Source of the DNA: JBFLYZ01 sp040756415
GTDB taxonomy: Bacteria; Bacteroidota; Bacteroidia; JADZBD01
Direction of reading: 5' to 3'
Assembly (NCBI GenBank): GCA_040756415.1
Contig: JBFLYZ010000013.1
Span: forward strand, 1 to 64,000
Length of the DNA: 64,000 nt
Positions 9,203 through 17,751 of the stretch are shown here, one piece after another. A program made the translations under genes and the position numbers. Positions within the stretch are counted from its first letter, which is position 1; every line of letters starts with the position of its first letter. The notes below the pieces were generated by a model, which worked only from the letters and a program-made list of their open reading frames with translations, was not told the origin of the DNA and did not search any database.

Positions 9203-9724
9203 TTAATGAGGTTTATACGTGCGCAGGTGCTTCAGGTTGAGGGCGTAGAGGATCACGAAAAGCACGGGTACGAAGATAGCGACCAGCATGGGGATCTGCA
9301 GATCGGCCGGCACGTTACCGTAGGTAGTGGCCAGGTGATAAGCATAGGCCGCACCGATAGCGGGCAGCAGCTCACCGAAGGCGTAGACAAAGAATCCCAG
9401 GCGCTTTCTTCGCCACATCATGATAGCACCGATCAGGCAAACGATATGCAGGCCGATAATAATGCCCAGCGAGATGTTCAGCCATTTTTTGGCATCCTCC
9501 AGCGCATCGTTCACATCGCTCATGCCCGGCATATTATTAAGGCTCAGGTCCATGACCGCGTTCAGGCCCTTGCTGATCATGTTCTTGGCGGCCTGTATCT
9601 CTTCGATCATCGATTCGATCTGCCCGGAATACAGAATGGCGGCAACAATGCTCAGCGGAACGCCTATGAAAGTAAGTATGCAGAGTAGGGTCAGGAACCT
9701 GGGTCGTTTGGCTGCTTGCTCCAT
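9203..9724 (-). CDS. Four-helix membrane protein, paralog 5 of 5
   Basis: A 173-residue protein of unknown function and the first gene of the leftward cluster. The start at 9724 (MEQAAKRPRFLTLLCIL) is chosen because the family core RPxFLxLLCILTFIG begins six residues later; the open frame continues upstream to 10003 but crosses a terminator and does not resemble the family. This copy lacks the acidic LDED head. Its outer loop is longer and helical (about 60 residues, rich in M, N and D). The paired-helix segment reads KRLGFFVYAFGELLPAIGA and the tail NLKHLR. The gene follows the DUF5684 gene and a terminator, so its transcription probably starts in the 80-base gap. Confidence 0.72.
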   Translation of the reverse strand: MEQAAKRPRFLTLLCILTFIGVPLSIVAAILYSGQIESMIEEIQAAKNMISKGLNAVMDLSLNNMPGMSDVNDALEDAKKWLNISLGIIIGLHIVCLIGAIMMWRRKRLGFFVYAFGELLPAIGAAYAYHLATTYGNVPADLQIPMLVAIFVPVLFVILYALNLKHLRTYKPH

Positions 9725-9753
9725 GATGCCGGTGTTTATGTTTGCAAAGAAAG

Positions 9754-9785
9754 AAAAAACCCTGAAACGATGCTCAGGGTTTTTT
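9754..9785 (-). terminator. Rho-independent terminator after the DUF5684 gene
   Basis: The stem ccctga (9760-9765) pairs with tcaggg (9774-9779) around an eight-base loop, flanked by an A6 run on one side and a T6 run on the other, so it can work in both directions. It lies 20 bases beyond the stop of the leftward DUF5684 gene and separates it from paralog 5. Confidence 0.75.
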
Positions 9786-9804
9786 ACATTGAAATAAGGA
9801 TTTG

Positions 9805-10158
9805 TTAAGCCGCCACGGGTTTGCCACCGGGGCCTACGTATTTGGAGCTGCCGAACGCAAGGATAGGCCAGAAGATGATGCCCAGCAGCAGAAGGCCGAT
9901 CGCAAATCCGGCACCCTGTCCGAACGACTTGGCGAGCTCGATGTAAATAATGATCAGGATAATGAAGTTCACGATGGGGATCAGCATGAGGAAGAACCAC
10001 CACCAGGGTTTACCGCAGATCTCCAGGAGAACGATGATATTGTAAATGGGAACGATGCAGGCCCAGCCCGGCTTACCGGCCTTGGTATACACTTTCCACA
10101 TACATATGATCATGAAAAGGGCAAGCGCCAGGGCGAATATGAGAAATCCCATACCCAT
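9805..10158 (-). CDS. DUF5684 family membrane protein, possibly N-terminally cut by a frameshift
   Basis: Function unknown; the family consists of small inner-membrane proteins with a KAGKPGWA-x-IVPIYN-x-I-x-LL motif followed by GKPWWWFFLMLIPIVN, both present here. The final helices include ELAKSFGQGAGFAIGLLLLG and a tail FGSSKYVGP. As read, the protein starts at 10158 (MGMGFLIF) and has 117 residues. Upstream sequence in another frame encodes about 35 more residues (10159-10262) that would join smoothly if one G were added to the G5 tract at 10169-10173. The short form still contains the family core, so both possibilities stand. Confidence 0.8.
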   Translation of the reverse strand: MGMGFLIFALALALFMIICMWKVYTKAGKPGWACIVPIYNIIVLLEICGKPWWWFFLMLIPIVNFIILIIIYIELAKSFGQGAGFAIGLLLLGIIFWPILAFGSSKYVGPGGKPVAA

Positions 10159-10262
10159 GGCCAGTAAGCCCCCTGGTAGGCATCTCCATATTGATTAAGC
10201 GCGGCTTCTAATTCTTTGAAAGCCATGTCTAGCGAATCCATTGCTGCTGATGTTGAATCCAT
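10159..10262 (-). other. Out-of-frame coding-like segment, probable original N-terminus of the DUF5684 protein
   Basis: From an ATG at 10262 the minus strand encodes MDSTSAAMDSLDMAFKELEA and about 15 more residues up to GDAYQG, then continues out of frame and stops at 10110 within the DUF5684 gene. Adding one G to the run at 10169-10173 makes the frame read YQGGLLAMGMGFLIF, passing directly into the DUF5684 protein at its first methionine. This suggests a one-base loss, whether a sequencing or assembly error or a true homopolymer mutation. The alternative is a separate 50-residue peptide. The remaining 186 bases to 10448 show nothing else. Confidence 0.45.
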
Positions 10263-10448
10263 TTTGTGTTTGGTTTTTGGTTAACGTTTATGTTTGAGAA
10301 ATAATGGCGTAAAGCAACATCATTTCCATGAACTGGCAAATTTTGTCGATGGATTTTTATAAACAAATGGCGGTTTTTGTTGAAAACCCGGCACATACGG
10401 GTCGCACCCCGTTTAACATTCCCTTTTTATCAGGACAAACCGGCCCAC

Positions 10449-12188
10449 TCAGAAATTATGCTTGCTCCACAGGCGGTAATTGGTCTTCTGGCTCTCGCTG
10501 GCCTGTTCTTTTTTGCGGATATACCAGGTGCGGTAGAACTCTTCGTGCGTTACGGCCAGGCGGGCGATGCGGGTAAGGCCTCCGTTGGCGACAATCACCT
10601 TCACCGGGTCTTTGCCAAAATAGCTCAGCCAGTCGTTCAGGTTGGTAGCGCTTCCTTCGGGCTTTACCTGCATATTGTTCACCATCAGGATCTCGTCACC
10701 GGTACTGAGCTCCGCCAGATCGGCTACGGAGCCGGGATAGATGGCGCTGATCCGGGCCGTTCCGCCTGTTTCGCTTGCCTTGAAGCCGTAAAAGCGCTCA
10801 TGGAACTTTTTAGCGGGGGCGTGCATCAGCTCGCAGCCGATGTAATCGAGCGCCTCCTTAAAGGCATTTTCGTATGAAGCCGCGCCATTAACGTACTGCG
10901 CGAAAAAATTATCCATGTTGTTCTCCGCGAAGTCCTCCACCAGCTTCTTGTAGTCGGCCTCGCTGTATCCCCTTCCTTTCTTGGCGTACTCAAAGTACAA
11001 ACAGCGCATCACGTCATCGAGCGAGTTGCGGTTTTCCGAGGTCCTCCTGATGGCGATATCGGTCATAAAGGCCAGCAGCGAGCCTTCGTCATAAATGGAG
11101 GTTTTCCGGTTGGGTATGCCGGGCGCGTAACCGTCCAGCCAGGTATCGAACGATGAATCGGCTACGCTCAGGTTGTACCGCCCGAAATTGTCCATATGCT
11201 TCTGCAGGCGTTCGTGAACGGTTTTCAGGTAGCCGGCCTCTGAAAATACCCCCGAACGATATAGAAGCAGATCGCCATAATAGGTTGTGATGCCCTCGCA
11301 TACATAACCCAGCCTGGAATAGTTCTCCCGGGTATAATCATAAGGGTACATCTCTGCAGGACGTATGCTCTTGATGTTCCAGGCGTGGAAGAGCTCGTGC
11401 GAACTGACGCCCAGCAGGTCGTCATACAGCTCGCCTTTCATCAGGTTATAGGAGGGGCCCAGCGCAATGACCGTTGAATTGAGGTGCTCTACGCCATGGT
11501 AAAAGCGGTAAGGCAGTATCTGGAAAAAGAAATGGTATACCTCCACAGGGCATTCCTTCATCATCAGGAACTGCTCGCTGATGAAAATGAAAAAGTCGTT
11601 GATGAGCCGGGTCCATTCCGGCTTGCATTCGCCCTGGAACCAGAGGTTGAACTCCACGCCATCCAGCACAAAAAGGTTATGCTGAAGGGTATTGCTGGCG
11701 ATAAAAGGCGAATCGGCCAGCTCGTGAAAATCCTTAGCTTCAAAGATGTTCTTCCCGATCTCCTTCATGCCGCAGGCCACTTTGTAGCTTTCCGGCAGGG
11801 CCAGTTCGAGGGTGCAGGCTTCCCCGATGCGGTCGGGAATGAACACGCAGCAATTGACCGGGTTCACGTACAACTGGGTTTCGTCCAGGAAGCTGGAGCC
11901 GGCATTGAGCTCGGCCGCGTAATAGTTATACCTGATATGCAGCTCTTTTACGCCCCTGGTCTGCACTTTCCAGCAATCCTTGCTGACCTTACGGAAAGCG
12001 AGGGCATTACCCTGTTCGTCATAGGCCGCCCACTTCTGCACGTTCTTGGCGAAGTTGCCCAGCTCGTACCGGCCGGGCCGCCAGGAGGGAAGCTGTACCA
12101 GGGTCTCGCTGCCTTTTATCTGATCAGCGATGAACTCGATATCGATAAAATGATCGTGGGGGCGGTTGTAAGAAAGCAGGTAACGCAT
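10449..12188 (-). CDS. M61 family metallopeptidase with C-terminal PDZ domain
   Basis: M61 (glycyl aminopeptidase-like) enzymes are zinc peptidases. The zinc site HELFHAWN is at residues 264-271 and the third ligand glutamate is in VCEGITTYYGD near residue 298, so the active site is intact. An N-terminal beta domain (RYLLSYNRPHDHFIDIE, LPSWRPGRYELGNFAKNV) precedes it, and a PDZ domain follows near residues 470-560 (SAIYPGSVADLAELSTGDEI). No signal peptide is visible, so it may be cytoplasmic, as is common in this family. The start at 12188 fits the usual family N-terminus and sits six bases after a perfect -7 box; an ATG at 12209 lies upstream of that box. The gene follows the hydrolase gene by 17 bases. 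Confidence 0.92.
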   Translation of the reverse strand: MRYLLSYNRPHDHFIDIEFIADQIKGSETLVQLPSWRPGRYELGNFAKNVQKWAAYDEQGNALAFRKVSKDCWKVQTRGVKELHIRYNYYAAELNAGSSFLDETQLYVNPVNCCVFIPDRIGEACTLELALPESYKVACGMKEIGKNIFEAKDFHELADSPFIASNTLQHNLFVLDGVEFNLWFQGECKPEWTRLINDFFIFISEQFLMMKECPVEVYHFFFQILPYRFYHGVEHLNSTVIALGPSYNLMKGELYDDLLGVSSHELFHAWNIKSIRPAEMYPYDYTRENYSRLGYVCEGITTYYGDLLLYRSGVFSEAGYLKTVHERLQKHMDNFGRYNLSVADSSFDTWLDGYAPGIPNRKTSIYDEGSLLAFMTDIAIRRTSENRNSLDDVMRCLYFEYAKKGRGYSEADYKKLVEDFAENNMDNFFAQYVNGAASYENAFKEALDYIGCELMHAPAKKFHERFYGFKASETGGTARISAIYPGSVADLAELSTGDEILMVNNMQVKPEGSATNLNDWLSYFGKDPVKVIVANGGLTRIARLAVTHEEFYRTWYIRKKEQASESQKTNYRLWSKHNF

Positions 12189-12194
12189 ACCGCG

Positions 12195-12202
12195 CAAATT
12201 TA
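12195..12202 (-). promoter_or_regulatory. -7 box (TAAATTTG) of the M61 peptidase gene
   Basis: On the minus strand this reads TAAATTTG, a perfect TAnnTTTG match six bases before the ATG at 12188. A TTG 17 bases further upstream (12220-12222) could act as a slightly close -33 element. The predicted transcript would be leaderless or nearly so. Confidence 0.5.
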
Positions 12203-12205
12203 AGA

Positions 12206-12985
12206 TCATTTTATATTCTCAAGGAAAATAGTGATGGCAGCCCAGTATTCCCCGTGGTTCTCATCGCTTGTCCATAAGGCCCTGGAGCCGTGCTGCCCTC
12301 TGGAGGCGGGAATGAACTGAGAGACCAGGGCCTTGTTCTTTACTGCCGAAAGCATGGCGCTCAGCTCCGGTGCCTCTTCTTTGGAGGAGGTGGCAAACAG
12401 CGGCTTGTTCAGCTCGGCCAGGCGTTCGCGGAGCGAACCTTTGCTGTCAGCGTAGTAATCGCCCGGGCTGAATACGATCATGGCGCGTACGTTGGGGTTC
12501 TCTGTTCCGGCATAGAGCGCCAGCGTGGCGGAATAGGAGCTGCCCCACAGAATCACGGGGCGGCCATATTTTGCGGCCATGAAGTTTACCGCGGCATGGA
12601 TGTCTTTTAATGCATCCAGTTGCTCGGCAGGTTTCCCTGTCTTATTAGCCTCCAGCGCGGTTTCGTTGGGCAGGCTATCCATGGGACCGCCAACGCGCTG
12701 GTCGATGGCCAGGCAGTTGAATCCTTTGGCGCGAAGCGCCTGGGCGATCTCGCGGTATTCAGCTTTATTGTAATGCAGTTGGTGGCAAAGTACCACAGAA
12801 GGGGCATCGGGGCTGAGGTGGTAAAGGTGAGCAGTGACCTGCAGGCTGTCATCGGCCGCAAAACTGACCTTTACCGGTGCGGAGGGGCTTTCCCGGTGCT
12901 GATGGGGGCTGCTGTGCTCCTGCGGATCATTGCCGCAGGCAGCGGCAAAAATGGCGATCAGGGATAGCAGGCGTGCAGCGTTCAT
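12206..12985 (-). CDS. Alpha/beta hydrolase lipoprotein (dienelactone hydrolase-like)
   Basis: A 259-residue hydrolase of unknown substrate. The N-terminus MNAARLLSLIAIFAAACGND is a lipoprotein signal peptide with the lipidated cysteine in AAAC-G, followed by a His/Pro/Ser-rich linker. The hydrolase domain shows an oxyanion strand near VVLCHQLHYNKAEY, the nucleophile elbow WGSSYSAT and a late histidine in SRGQHGSRAL; the acidic residue is probably in the SPGDYY region or near it. The start at 12985 is chosen because it gives the lipobox; an upstream start at 13030 would not. It is divergent from lpdA and upstream of the M61 gene. Confidence 0.85.
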   Translation of the reverse strand: MNAARLLSLIAIFAAACGNDPQEHSSPHQHRESPSAPVKVSFAADDSLQVTAHLYHLSPDAPSVVLCHQLHYNKAEYREIAQALRAKGFNCLAIDQRVGGPMDSLPNETALEANKTGKPAEQLDALKDIHAAVNFMAAKYGRPVILWGSSYSATLALYAGTENPNVRAMIVFSPGDYYADSKGSLRERLAELNKPLFATSSKEEAPELSAMLSAVKNKALVSQFIPASRGQHGSRALWTSDENHGEYWAAITIFLENIK

Positions 12986-12999
12986 GCGCAAAGGTTGAA

Positions 13000-13007
13000 C
13001 AAATTTA
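13000..13007 (-). promoter_or_regulatory. -7 box (TAAATTTG) of the hydrolase gene
   Basis: A perfect TAnnTTTG match on the minus strand, 14 bases before the ATG at 12985. This would give a very short leader of about seven bases. No -33 TTG is seen at 19-20 bases. Confidence 0.4.
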
Positions 13008-13121
13008 GGAATCCTGGACAAAATCGCCACAGGCCGAATTTTTTATACATTCGCTGTCGGATTTAAAGACCTTCATCAGCAGGTATTCACCATTTGATCA
13101 TCAACATTAATCCATGAGCAT

Positions 13122-14507
13122 ATGAGTTACGATGTAATAGTGATAGGCAGCGGCCCGGGAGGCTATGTTGCCGCGATCCGCGCCTCGCAGCTTGGACTGA
13201 AAACAGCCATTGTTGAACGTGCCGAGCTGGGCGGTATCTGCCTCAACTGGGGTTGCATACCTACCAAGGCCCTGTTGAAATCCGCGCAGGTGTTCGAATA
13301 CCTGAAGCATGCATCGGATTACGGCATTAAGGTGAATGGTGGCGAGGCCGATTTCGGGGCGGTGGTGAAGCGTTCGCGCGAGGTGGCCGATGGGATGAGC
13401 AAGGGCGTGCAGTTCCTGATGAAAAAGAACAAGATCGATGTCATCAAAGGTTCCGGCAAGGTAAAGCCGGGCAAAAAAGTGGAGGTGGACGATGCGGGCA
13501 AGAAAAGCACGCATGAAGCGAAGCACATCATCATAGCCGTGGGAGCCCGTTCGCGCGCTTTACCCAACCTGCCCCAGGACGGTAAAAAGATCATCGGTTA
13601 CCGCGAGGCCATGACCCTGCCCAGGCAGCCCAAAAGCATGGTGGTGGTGGGATCGGGGGCCATAGGCAGCGAGTTCGCCTATTTCTATGCGGCCATGGGC
13701 ACCAAGGTCACCCTGGTGGAGTTCATGCCCAGCATCGTTCCGGTAGAGGACGAGGAAGTGTCAAAGCAACTGGAGCGCTCGTTCAAGAAGATGGGCATGG
13801 ATGTGATGACCTCATCGGAAGTGCTTTCGGTCGATACCAAGGGCGATGGCTGCAAGGTTACGATCAGGAACAAGGTGGGCGAACAGAAGGTGGAATGCGA
13901 TATCGTTCTTTCAGCGGTGGGCATTTCTGCCAACCTGGAGAACATAGGGCTGGAGGAAGTAGGCATTGCCACGGACAAGGGAAAGATACTGACCAATCCC
14001 TATTACCAGACCAATATACCCGGCTATTACGCTATTGGCGATTGCGTAGGCGGCCAGGCGCTGGCCCACGTGGCATCGGCCGAGGGTATTATCTGCGTGG
14101 AGAAGATCGCGGGGCATCATCCCGAGCCGCTCGACTACAACAATATTCCCGGGTGCACCTATACCTCGCCCGAGATCGCATCGGTAGGTTACACGGAGAA
14201 AAAAGCCAAAGAAGCCGGCTACGAGATCAAAGTGGGCAAGTTCCCTTTCTCCGCTTCGGGCAAGGCCAGCGCAGCAGGCGCGAAAGAGGGCTTTGTGAAA
14301 GTGATCTACGATGCCAAGTATGGCGAACTGCTGGGCGCTCATATGATCGGGCTGAATGTTACGGAGATGATTGCAGAGATCGTAGCCGCGCGCAAGCTGG
14401 AAACCACGGGCCACGAGATACTCAAGTCCGTTCACCCGCATCCGACCATGAGCGAAGCCGTTATGGAGGCTACGGCCGCTGCCTATGGTGAGGTCATTCA
14501 CCTGTAA
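13122..14507 (+). CDS. lpdA: Dihydrolipoyl dehydrogenase
   Basis: This is the flavoprotein E3 that reoxidises dihydrolipoamide with NAD+ in the pyruvate, 2-oxoglutarate and branched-chain dehydrogenase complexes and in glycine cleavage. The FAD site GSGPGG is at residues 9-14, the redox disulfide is C40 and C45 in GGICLNWGCIPTK, the NAD site is VVVGSGAIGSEFA, and the C-terminal catalytic dyad appears in HPHPTMSEAVMEA. At 461 residues it is a normal length without a lipoyl domain. No E1 or E2 gene is nearby, so it probably serves several complexes. It ends two bases from the convergent PLD gene. The start ATG at 13122 gives the standard N-terminus MSYDVIVIG. Confidence 0.97.
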   Translation: MSYDVIVIGSGPGGYVAAIRASQLGLKTAIVERAELGGICLNWGCIPTKALLKSAQVFEYLKHASDYGIKVNGGEADFGAVVKRSREVADGMSKGVQFLMKKNKIDVIKGSGKVKPGKKVEVDDAGKKSTHEAKHIIIAVGARSRALPNLPQDGKKIIGYREAMTLPRQPKSMVVVGSGAIGSEFAYFYAAMGTKVTLVEFMPSIVPVEDEEVSKQLERSFKKMGMDVMTSSEVLSVDTKGDGCKVTIRNKVGEQKVECDIVLSAVGISANLENIGLEEVGIATDKGKILTNPYYQTNIPGYYAIGDCVGGQALAHVASAEGIICVEKIAGHHPEPLDYNNIPGCTYTSPEIASVGYTEKKAKEAGYEIKVGKFPFSASGKASAAGAKEGFVKVIYDAKYGELLGAHMIGLNVTEMIAEIVAARKLETTGHEILKSVHPHPTMSEAVMEATAAAYGEVIHL

Positions 14508-14509
14508 GA

Positions 14510-15652
14510 TCATTCCCTGATGTTTCCCCTGCTTTTGATCGGGAGAAGCAGGCGGAGCAGCCATTTATAGTACTGGTAAGCTATCCAGTGCCAAAACCGG
14601 GTGAGGATACCCCTGTGCAGGCTTTTCCAGGTGATCTTTCTGCACCGCGTATTCATGACCTCTTCCAGGTGGCGGTGAAAGGTTTCGGCAAAATCCCTGT
14701 TGTCGATATCGGCATTCAGCTCTATGCTCCAATAGCGGCTCAGGTAATTCACATTGTACGACCCGACCGAGGCCCATTTTGAATCCACCACGATGGCCTT
14801 GCCGTGCATGACCGAATCGTGCCATTCGTACACCTCGACCTTATTGCGCGTGAGAAAATTGTACAGGTATTTCTCGGCCAGCCTGAAAAAGGGCAGATCG
14901 GATTTGCCGGCCAGGATGACCTTGATGCGCACGCCTCTTCTCACGGCCCGCTTCATGGCCCGCCTGAGGGAATGGCCCGGAAGAAAATAGCTGCCCGCAA
15001 TAATGATCGAGCGCTCCGCCATGGCAAAAGCATTTTTATAACTGAGGTAGGTATCGGTCTTGCCGATGATCCAGTCGTTGCGCCTGAACCGCACGTTCAC
15101 ACCGCCCGCTAAACCGGAGGGGCAGGGGTAATCAACGATACGTTTGTAGCTTCTGCGATGGAATATCCTCTCGCACAGCAGGTGCAGGTAACCGCACACT
15201 TCCCCATTGATCCGTACGGCATAGTCCAGCCAGGCGCGTTCGTTAGCGGTGCCGCGGTACTTATCCGAGATATTGATGCCGCCTACCATGGCGGTCCTGC
15301 GGTCAGCAACCACTATCTTATGGTGCAGCCGCCTGCCCAGGAAGATACTTTCGGACGAGAACAGCGGGGAAAAGAGTCTGAAGCGTATGCCGCTTTGAAG
15401 CATTTCATTCTTTGTTTTGCGCGATAGGCCCTTGGAGCCGAAGCCATCGGCCAGCAAAAACACCTTAACCCCACGGTGGGCCGCCTGCTTAAGCGATGCG
15501 ATCACCTGCCTGCCGGTCTCATCTTCTTCCAGGATATAAACCTGCAGGTGGATGACCTCTTTCGCTTCCGCGATCAGCCTCTCCAGCTCCGCGAAATAGG
15601 TCTTCCCGTGATGGATCAGCTTCACCGACTCGGCCTGGCAATAGTTCTTCAT
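14510..15652 (-). CDS. Phospholipase D family protein, cardiolipin synthase-like
   Basis: The protein has two HxKxxxxD catalytic motifs, at residues 110-117 (HHKIVVAD) and 283-290 (HGKAIVVD), each followed by the conserved GSxN-like segment (VGGINISD and VGSYNVNY). This is the ClsB-type arrangement, so it probably makes cardiolipin or a related phospholipid by phosphatidyl transfer. There is no N-terminal transmembrane pair as in ClsA; a C-terminal amphipathic or hydrophobic stretch (WIAYQYYKWLLRLLLPI) may bind the membrane. Phosphodiesterase activity on another substrate cannot be excluded. The start at 15652 lies four bases after a perfect -7 box. Confidence 0.88.
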   Translation of the reverse strand: MKNYCQAESVKLIHHGKTYFAELERLIAEAKEVIHLQVYILEEDETGRQVIASLKQAAHRGVKVFLLADGFGSKGLSRKTKNEMLQSGIRFRLFSPLFSSESIFLGRRLHHKIVVADRRTAMVGGINISDKYRGTANERAWLDYAVRINGEVCGYLHLLCERIFHRRSYKRIVDYPCPSGLAGGVNVRFRRNDWIIGKTDTYLSYKNAFAMAERSIIIAGSYFLPGHSLRRAMKRAVRRGVRIKVILAGKSDLPFFRLAEKYLYNFLTRNKVEVYEWHDSVMHGKAIVVDSKWASVGSYNVNYLSRYWSIELNADIDNRDFAETFHRHLEEVMNTRCRKITWKSLHRGILTRFWHWIAYQYYKWLLRLLLPIKSRGNIRE

Positions 15653-15656
15653 GGCG

Positions 15657-15664
15657 CAAAACTA
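15657..15664 (-). promoter_or_regulatory. -7 box (TAGTTTTG) of the PLD-family gene
   Basis: On the minus strand this is TAGTTTTG, matching TAnnTTTG exactly, four bases before the ATG at 15652. This predicts a leaderless transcript. No -33 TTG is visible at the usual distance. Confidence 0.5.
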
Positions 15665-15734
15665 CTAAACGCCTGCGCTAAGAAGGGGTAATTTGGTTTT
15701 AATTGCCTAATTTAGCTTACCAATTTGCCTACCC

Positions 15735-17468
15735 ATGAAAAAAACGACCCTGCTCTTTACCCTGCTTTATTCCCTCAGCTTTTTTGCTCAGACCAATATC
15801 ATCAGCACCAATCCGGTTGCTGAACAGGTCATGATGGGAAACTATAATCCCTCCCTTTACCTGGCCTCCAACATCATCAACTCGCCCGATTCGATCACGG
15901 CAGGAATCAACGCCCGCATATCGCCCGATTCGCTGAAGAGCTATATCGTCAAGCTGGCCTCGTTCAGGAACAGGAATACGGGCAGCGATACCGTATCATC
16001 ACAAAAAGGGGTGGGTGCCTCCCGCAGGTGGGTGTACTCGAAGTTCCAGCAGTTCAGCGCTGCCAATGAGAACCGGCTTATTCCCTCTTACCTTCAGTTT
16101 GACCTGGGTATTTGTGGCATGACCCGGCACCGCAACATTTTTGCCGTGCTTCCCGGCATGGATACGGCCGATAAGTCCATCATCATCATTGAGGGCCATA
16201 TGGACAGCCGCTGCGAAGGCTTGTGCGATACGGCCTGCAACGCGCAGGGCGTGGAAGACAATGCCAGCGGCACGGCCCTCGTGATCGAGCTCTGCAGGGT
16301 GATGAGCAGGTATTCGTATAACCATACCATCGTATTCCTGGTAACGATAGGAGAGGAGCAGGGCCTGTATGGTGCCGAAGCTTTCGCTGACTATGTGCAG
16401 GTAAAAGGGATAGAGGTAAAGGCCGTGCAGAACAACGATGTGATCGGTGGGATCATCTGCGGGCAAACCTCATCGCCTCCCAGTTGCCCGGGTGTTAACA
16501 CGATTGACAGCACCCAGGTACGCCTGTTCTCGTTCGGCAATTTCAATTCCAGGCACAAGGGCCTGGCACGCTTCATCAAACTGGAGTACAGGGAGGAGCT
16601 GCTCCCCCTGGTGAGCGTTCCCATGCTGGTCTCTATCATGAGCCCCGAGGACCGGACCGGCCGGAGCGGGGATCACGTTCCTTTCCGGCAGCACAATTAC
16701 GCGGCCATGCGTTTTACCTCGGCCAACGAGCATGGCGATGCCAACGTGAGCAATATGAGCTATTCCGACCGCCAGCATACAACGCGGGATACGCTGGGAG
16801 CCGATACGGATAACGACCTGATGGTCGACAGCTTTTTCGTGGACTTTAACTACCTGGCGCGTAACGCCTGCATCAATGGCAACTCAGCGGCTATGCTGGG
16901 CATTGGTCCCAAACAGCCGAACATGAGCATTACAGTGACCGGATACAATACGGTGCGCATACAGATCACCCAGCAGACCCAATACGCGGTGTACCGGCTG
17001 GGCGTTCGCGTACCCACCAATAACGACTGGGATACGATCTATACCCTATCGGGCACCGTGGATACATTCTATATCCCCAATCCGGGCATGCACTACTTCC
17101 AGGTGATGAGCGTAGATACGAACGGGATCGAAAGCCTGCCTTCCCAGGAATACATGCTGAACATGACAGGTGCCGCGGAAACCAGTGATGTTCCCCGCAA
17201 CATCGAGCTGATGCAGAACAGGCCCAATCCTTTTGACGAGGCCACTTATATCTCGGTGCTGGTCAATGAGCCTGTTCAGTACGGATCGGCCTGGGTGCTC
17301 ATTACCGACCTTTCGGGCAAAGAAGTGCAGAAACTCGATATTCAACTGAACCAGGGTATCAACGAGATACTTTTCGAACATGGCTACGGGCGTAGCGGGA
17401 TTTACAACTATACACTGTATATCGACAGCAAGCCGGTGCAAAGCAGGCAGATGATATTCGCGAACTGA
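15735..17468 (+). CDS. Secreted M28 zinc peptidase with T9SS type A sorting domain
   Basis: An extracellular exopeptidase. It has a signal peptide (MKKTTLLFTLLYSLSFFAQ), an N-terminal region of about 140 residues, an M28 catalytic domain and a C-terminal secretion domain. The metal ligands and catalytic residues are visible in EGHMDSR, GVEDNASGT (Asp), GEEQGLYG (Glu-Glu), NNDVIGG (Asp) and SGDHVPF (His). After a fibronectin-like segment (about residues 395-475) the last 80 residues are a type A tail: LMQNRPNPFDEATYISVLV, then GIYNYTLYIDSKPV and a basic end SRQMIFAN. Cargo of this type crosses the outer membrane by the T9SS and is anchored or released after tail cleavage. It is divergent from the PLD gene, and a 14-base palindrome (17474-17487) follows the stop. 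Confidence 0.92.
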   Translation: MKKTTLLFTLLYSLSFFAQTNIISTNPVAEQVMMGNYNPSLYLASNIINSPDSITAGINARISPDSLKSYIVKLASFRNRNTGSDTVSSQKGVGASRRWVYSKFQQFSAANENRLIPSYLQFDLGICGMTRHRNIFAVLPGMDTADKSIIIIEGHMDSRCEGLCDTACNAQGVEDNASGTALVIELCRVMSRYSYNHTIVFLVTIGEEQGLYGAEAFADYVQVKGIEVKAVQNNDVIGGIICGQTSSPPSCPGVNTIDSTQVRLFSFGNFNSRHKGLARFIKLEYREELLPLVSVPMLVSIMSPEDRTGRSGDHVPFRQHNYAAMRFTSANEHGDANVSNMSYSDRQHTTRDTLGADTDNDLMVDSFFVDFNYLARNACINGNSAAMLGIGPKQPNMSITVTGYNTVRIQITQQTQYAVYRLGVRVPTNNDWDTIYTLSGTVDTFYIPNPGMHYFQVMSVDTNGIESLPSQEYMLNMTGAAETSDVPRNIELMQNRPNPFDEATYISVLVNEPVQYGSAWVLITDLSGKEVQKLDIQLNQGINEILFEHGYGRSGIYNYTLYIDSKPVQSRQMIFAN

Positions 17469-17738
17469 CACGCGCCCGGTACCGGGCAAGAGGAGCGGGC
17501 TCTGCCGTTCAGTATGAAATTGGGCGCAGATCCTTAGCTGCTGGCCAACAGGTGTTTGCGCTTTTTAGCTTGTACCCATCCCCCGCACGGGACAAATAGA
17601 GGAAATCCTCCTTTTCCTGCAACCTGCCGGATGTTTATAAATTCCTCTTTTTTAGGCTAATGGGCATGCAACTTTCAGCCCCGCCCTGTTGTCTTCAAAA
17701 AGGATAGTAAAAATCAACAAAAAGCCTTCAGAAACAGC
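17469..17738. other. Intergenic region before the first SprB adhesin
   Basis: These 270 bases hold no gene I can support. Right after the peptidase stop is a perfect palindrome, gcccggtaccgggc (17474-17487), without a T tract, so it is a weak terminator candidate. A second short palindrome, gaggaaatcctc, lies at 17599-17610. The end of the region leads into the -7 box of the next gene. Confidence 0.5.
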
Positions 17739-17746
17739 TAATTTTG
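17739..17746 (+). promoter_or_regulatory. -7 box (TAATTTTG) of the first SprB adhesin gene
   Basis: A perfect TAnnTTTG match five bases before the ATG at 17752 (TAATTTTG, caccc, ATG). It supports 17752 rather than the upstream in-frame start at 17689 and predicts a leaderless transcript. No -33 TTG is seen. Confidence 0.5.
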
Positions 17747-17751
17747 CACCC

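Noticed and set aside
9725..10003. N-terminal extension of paralog 5 to an upstream start
   Set aside because: The extension crosses a terminator and the end of the DUF5684 gene and does not match the family.
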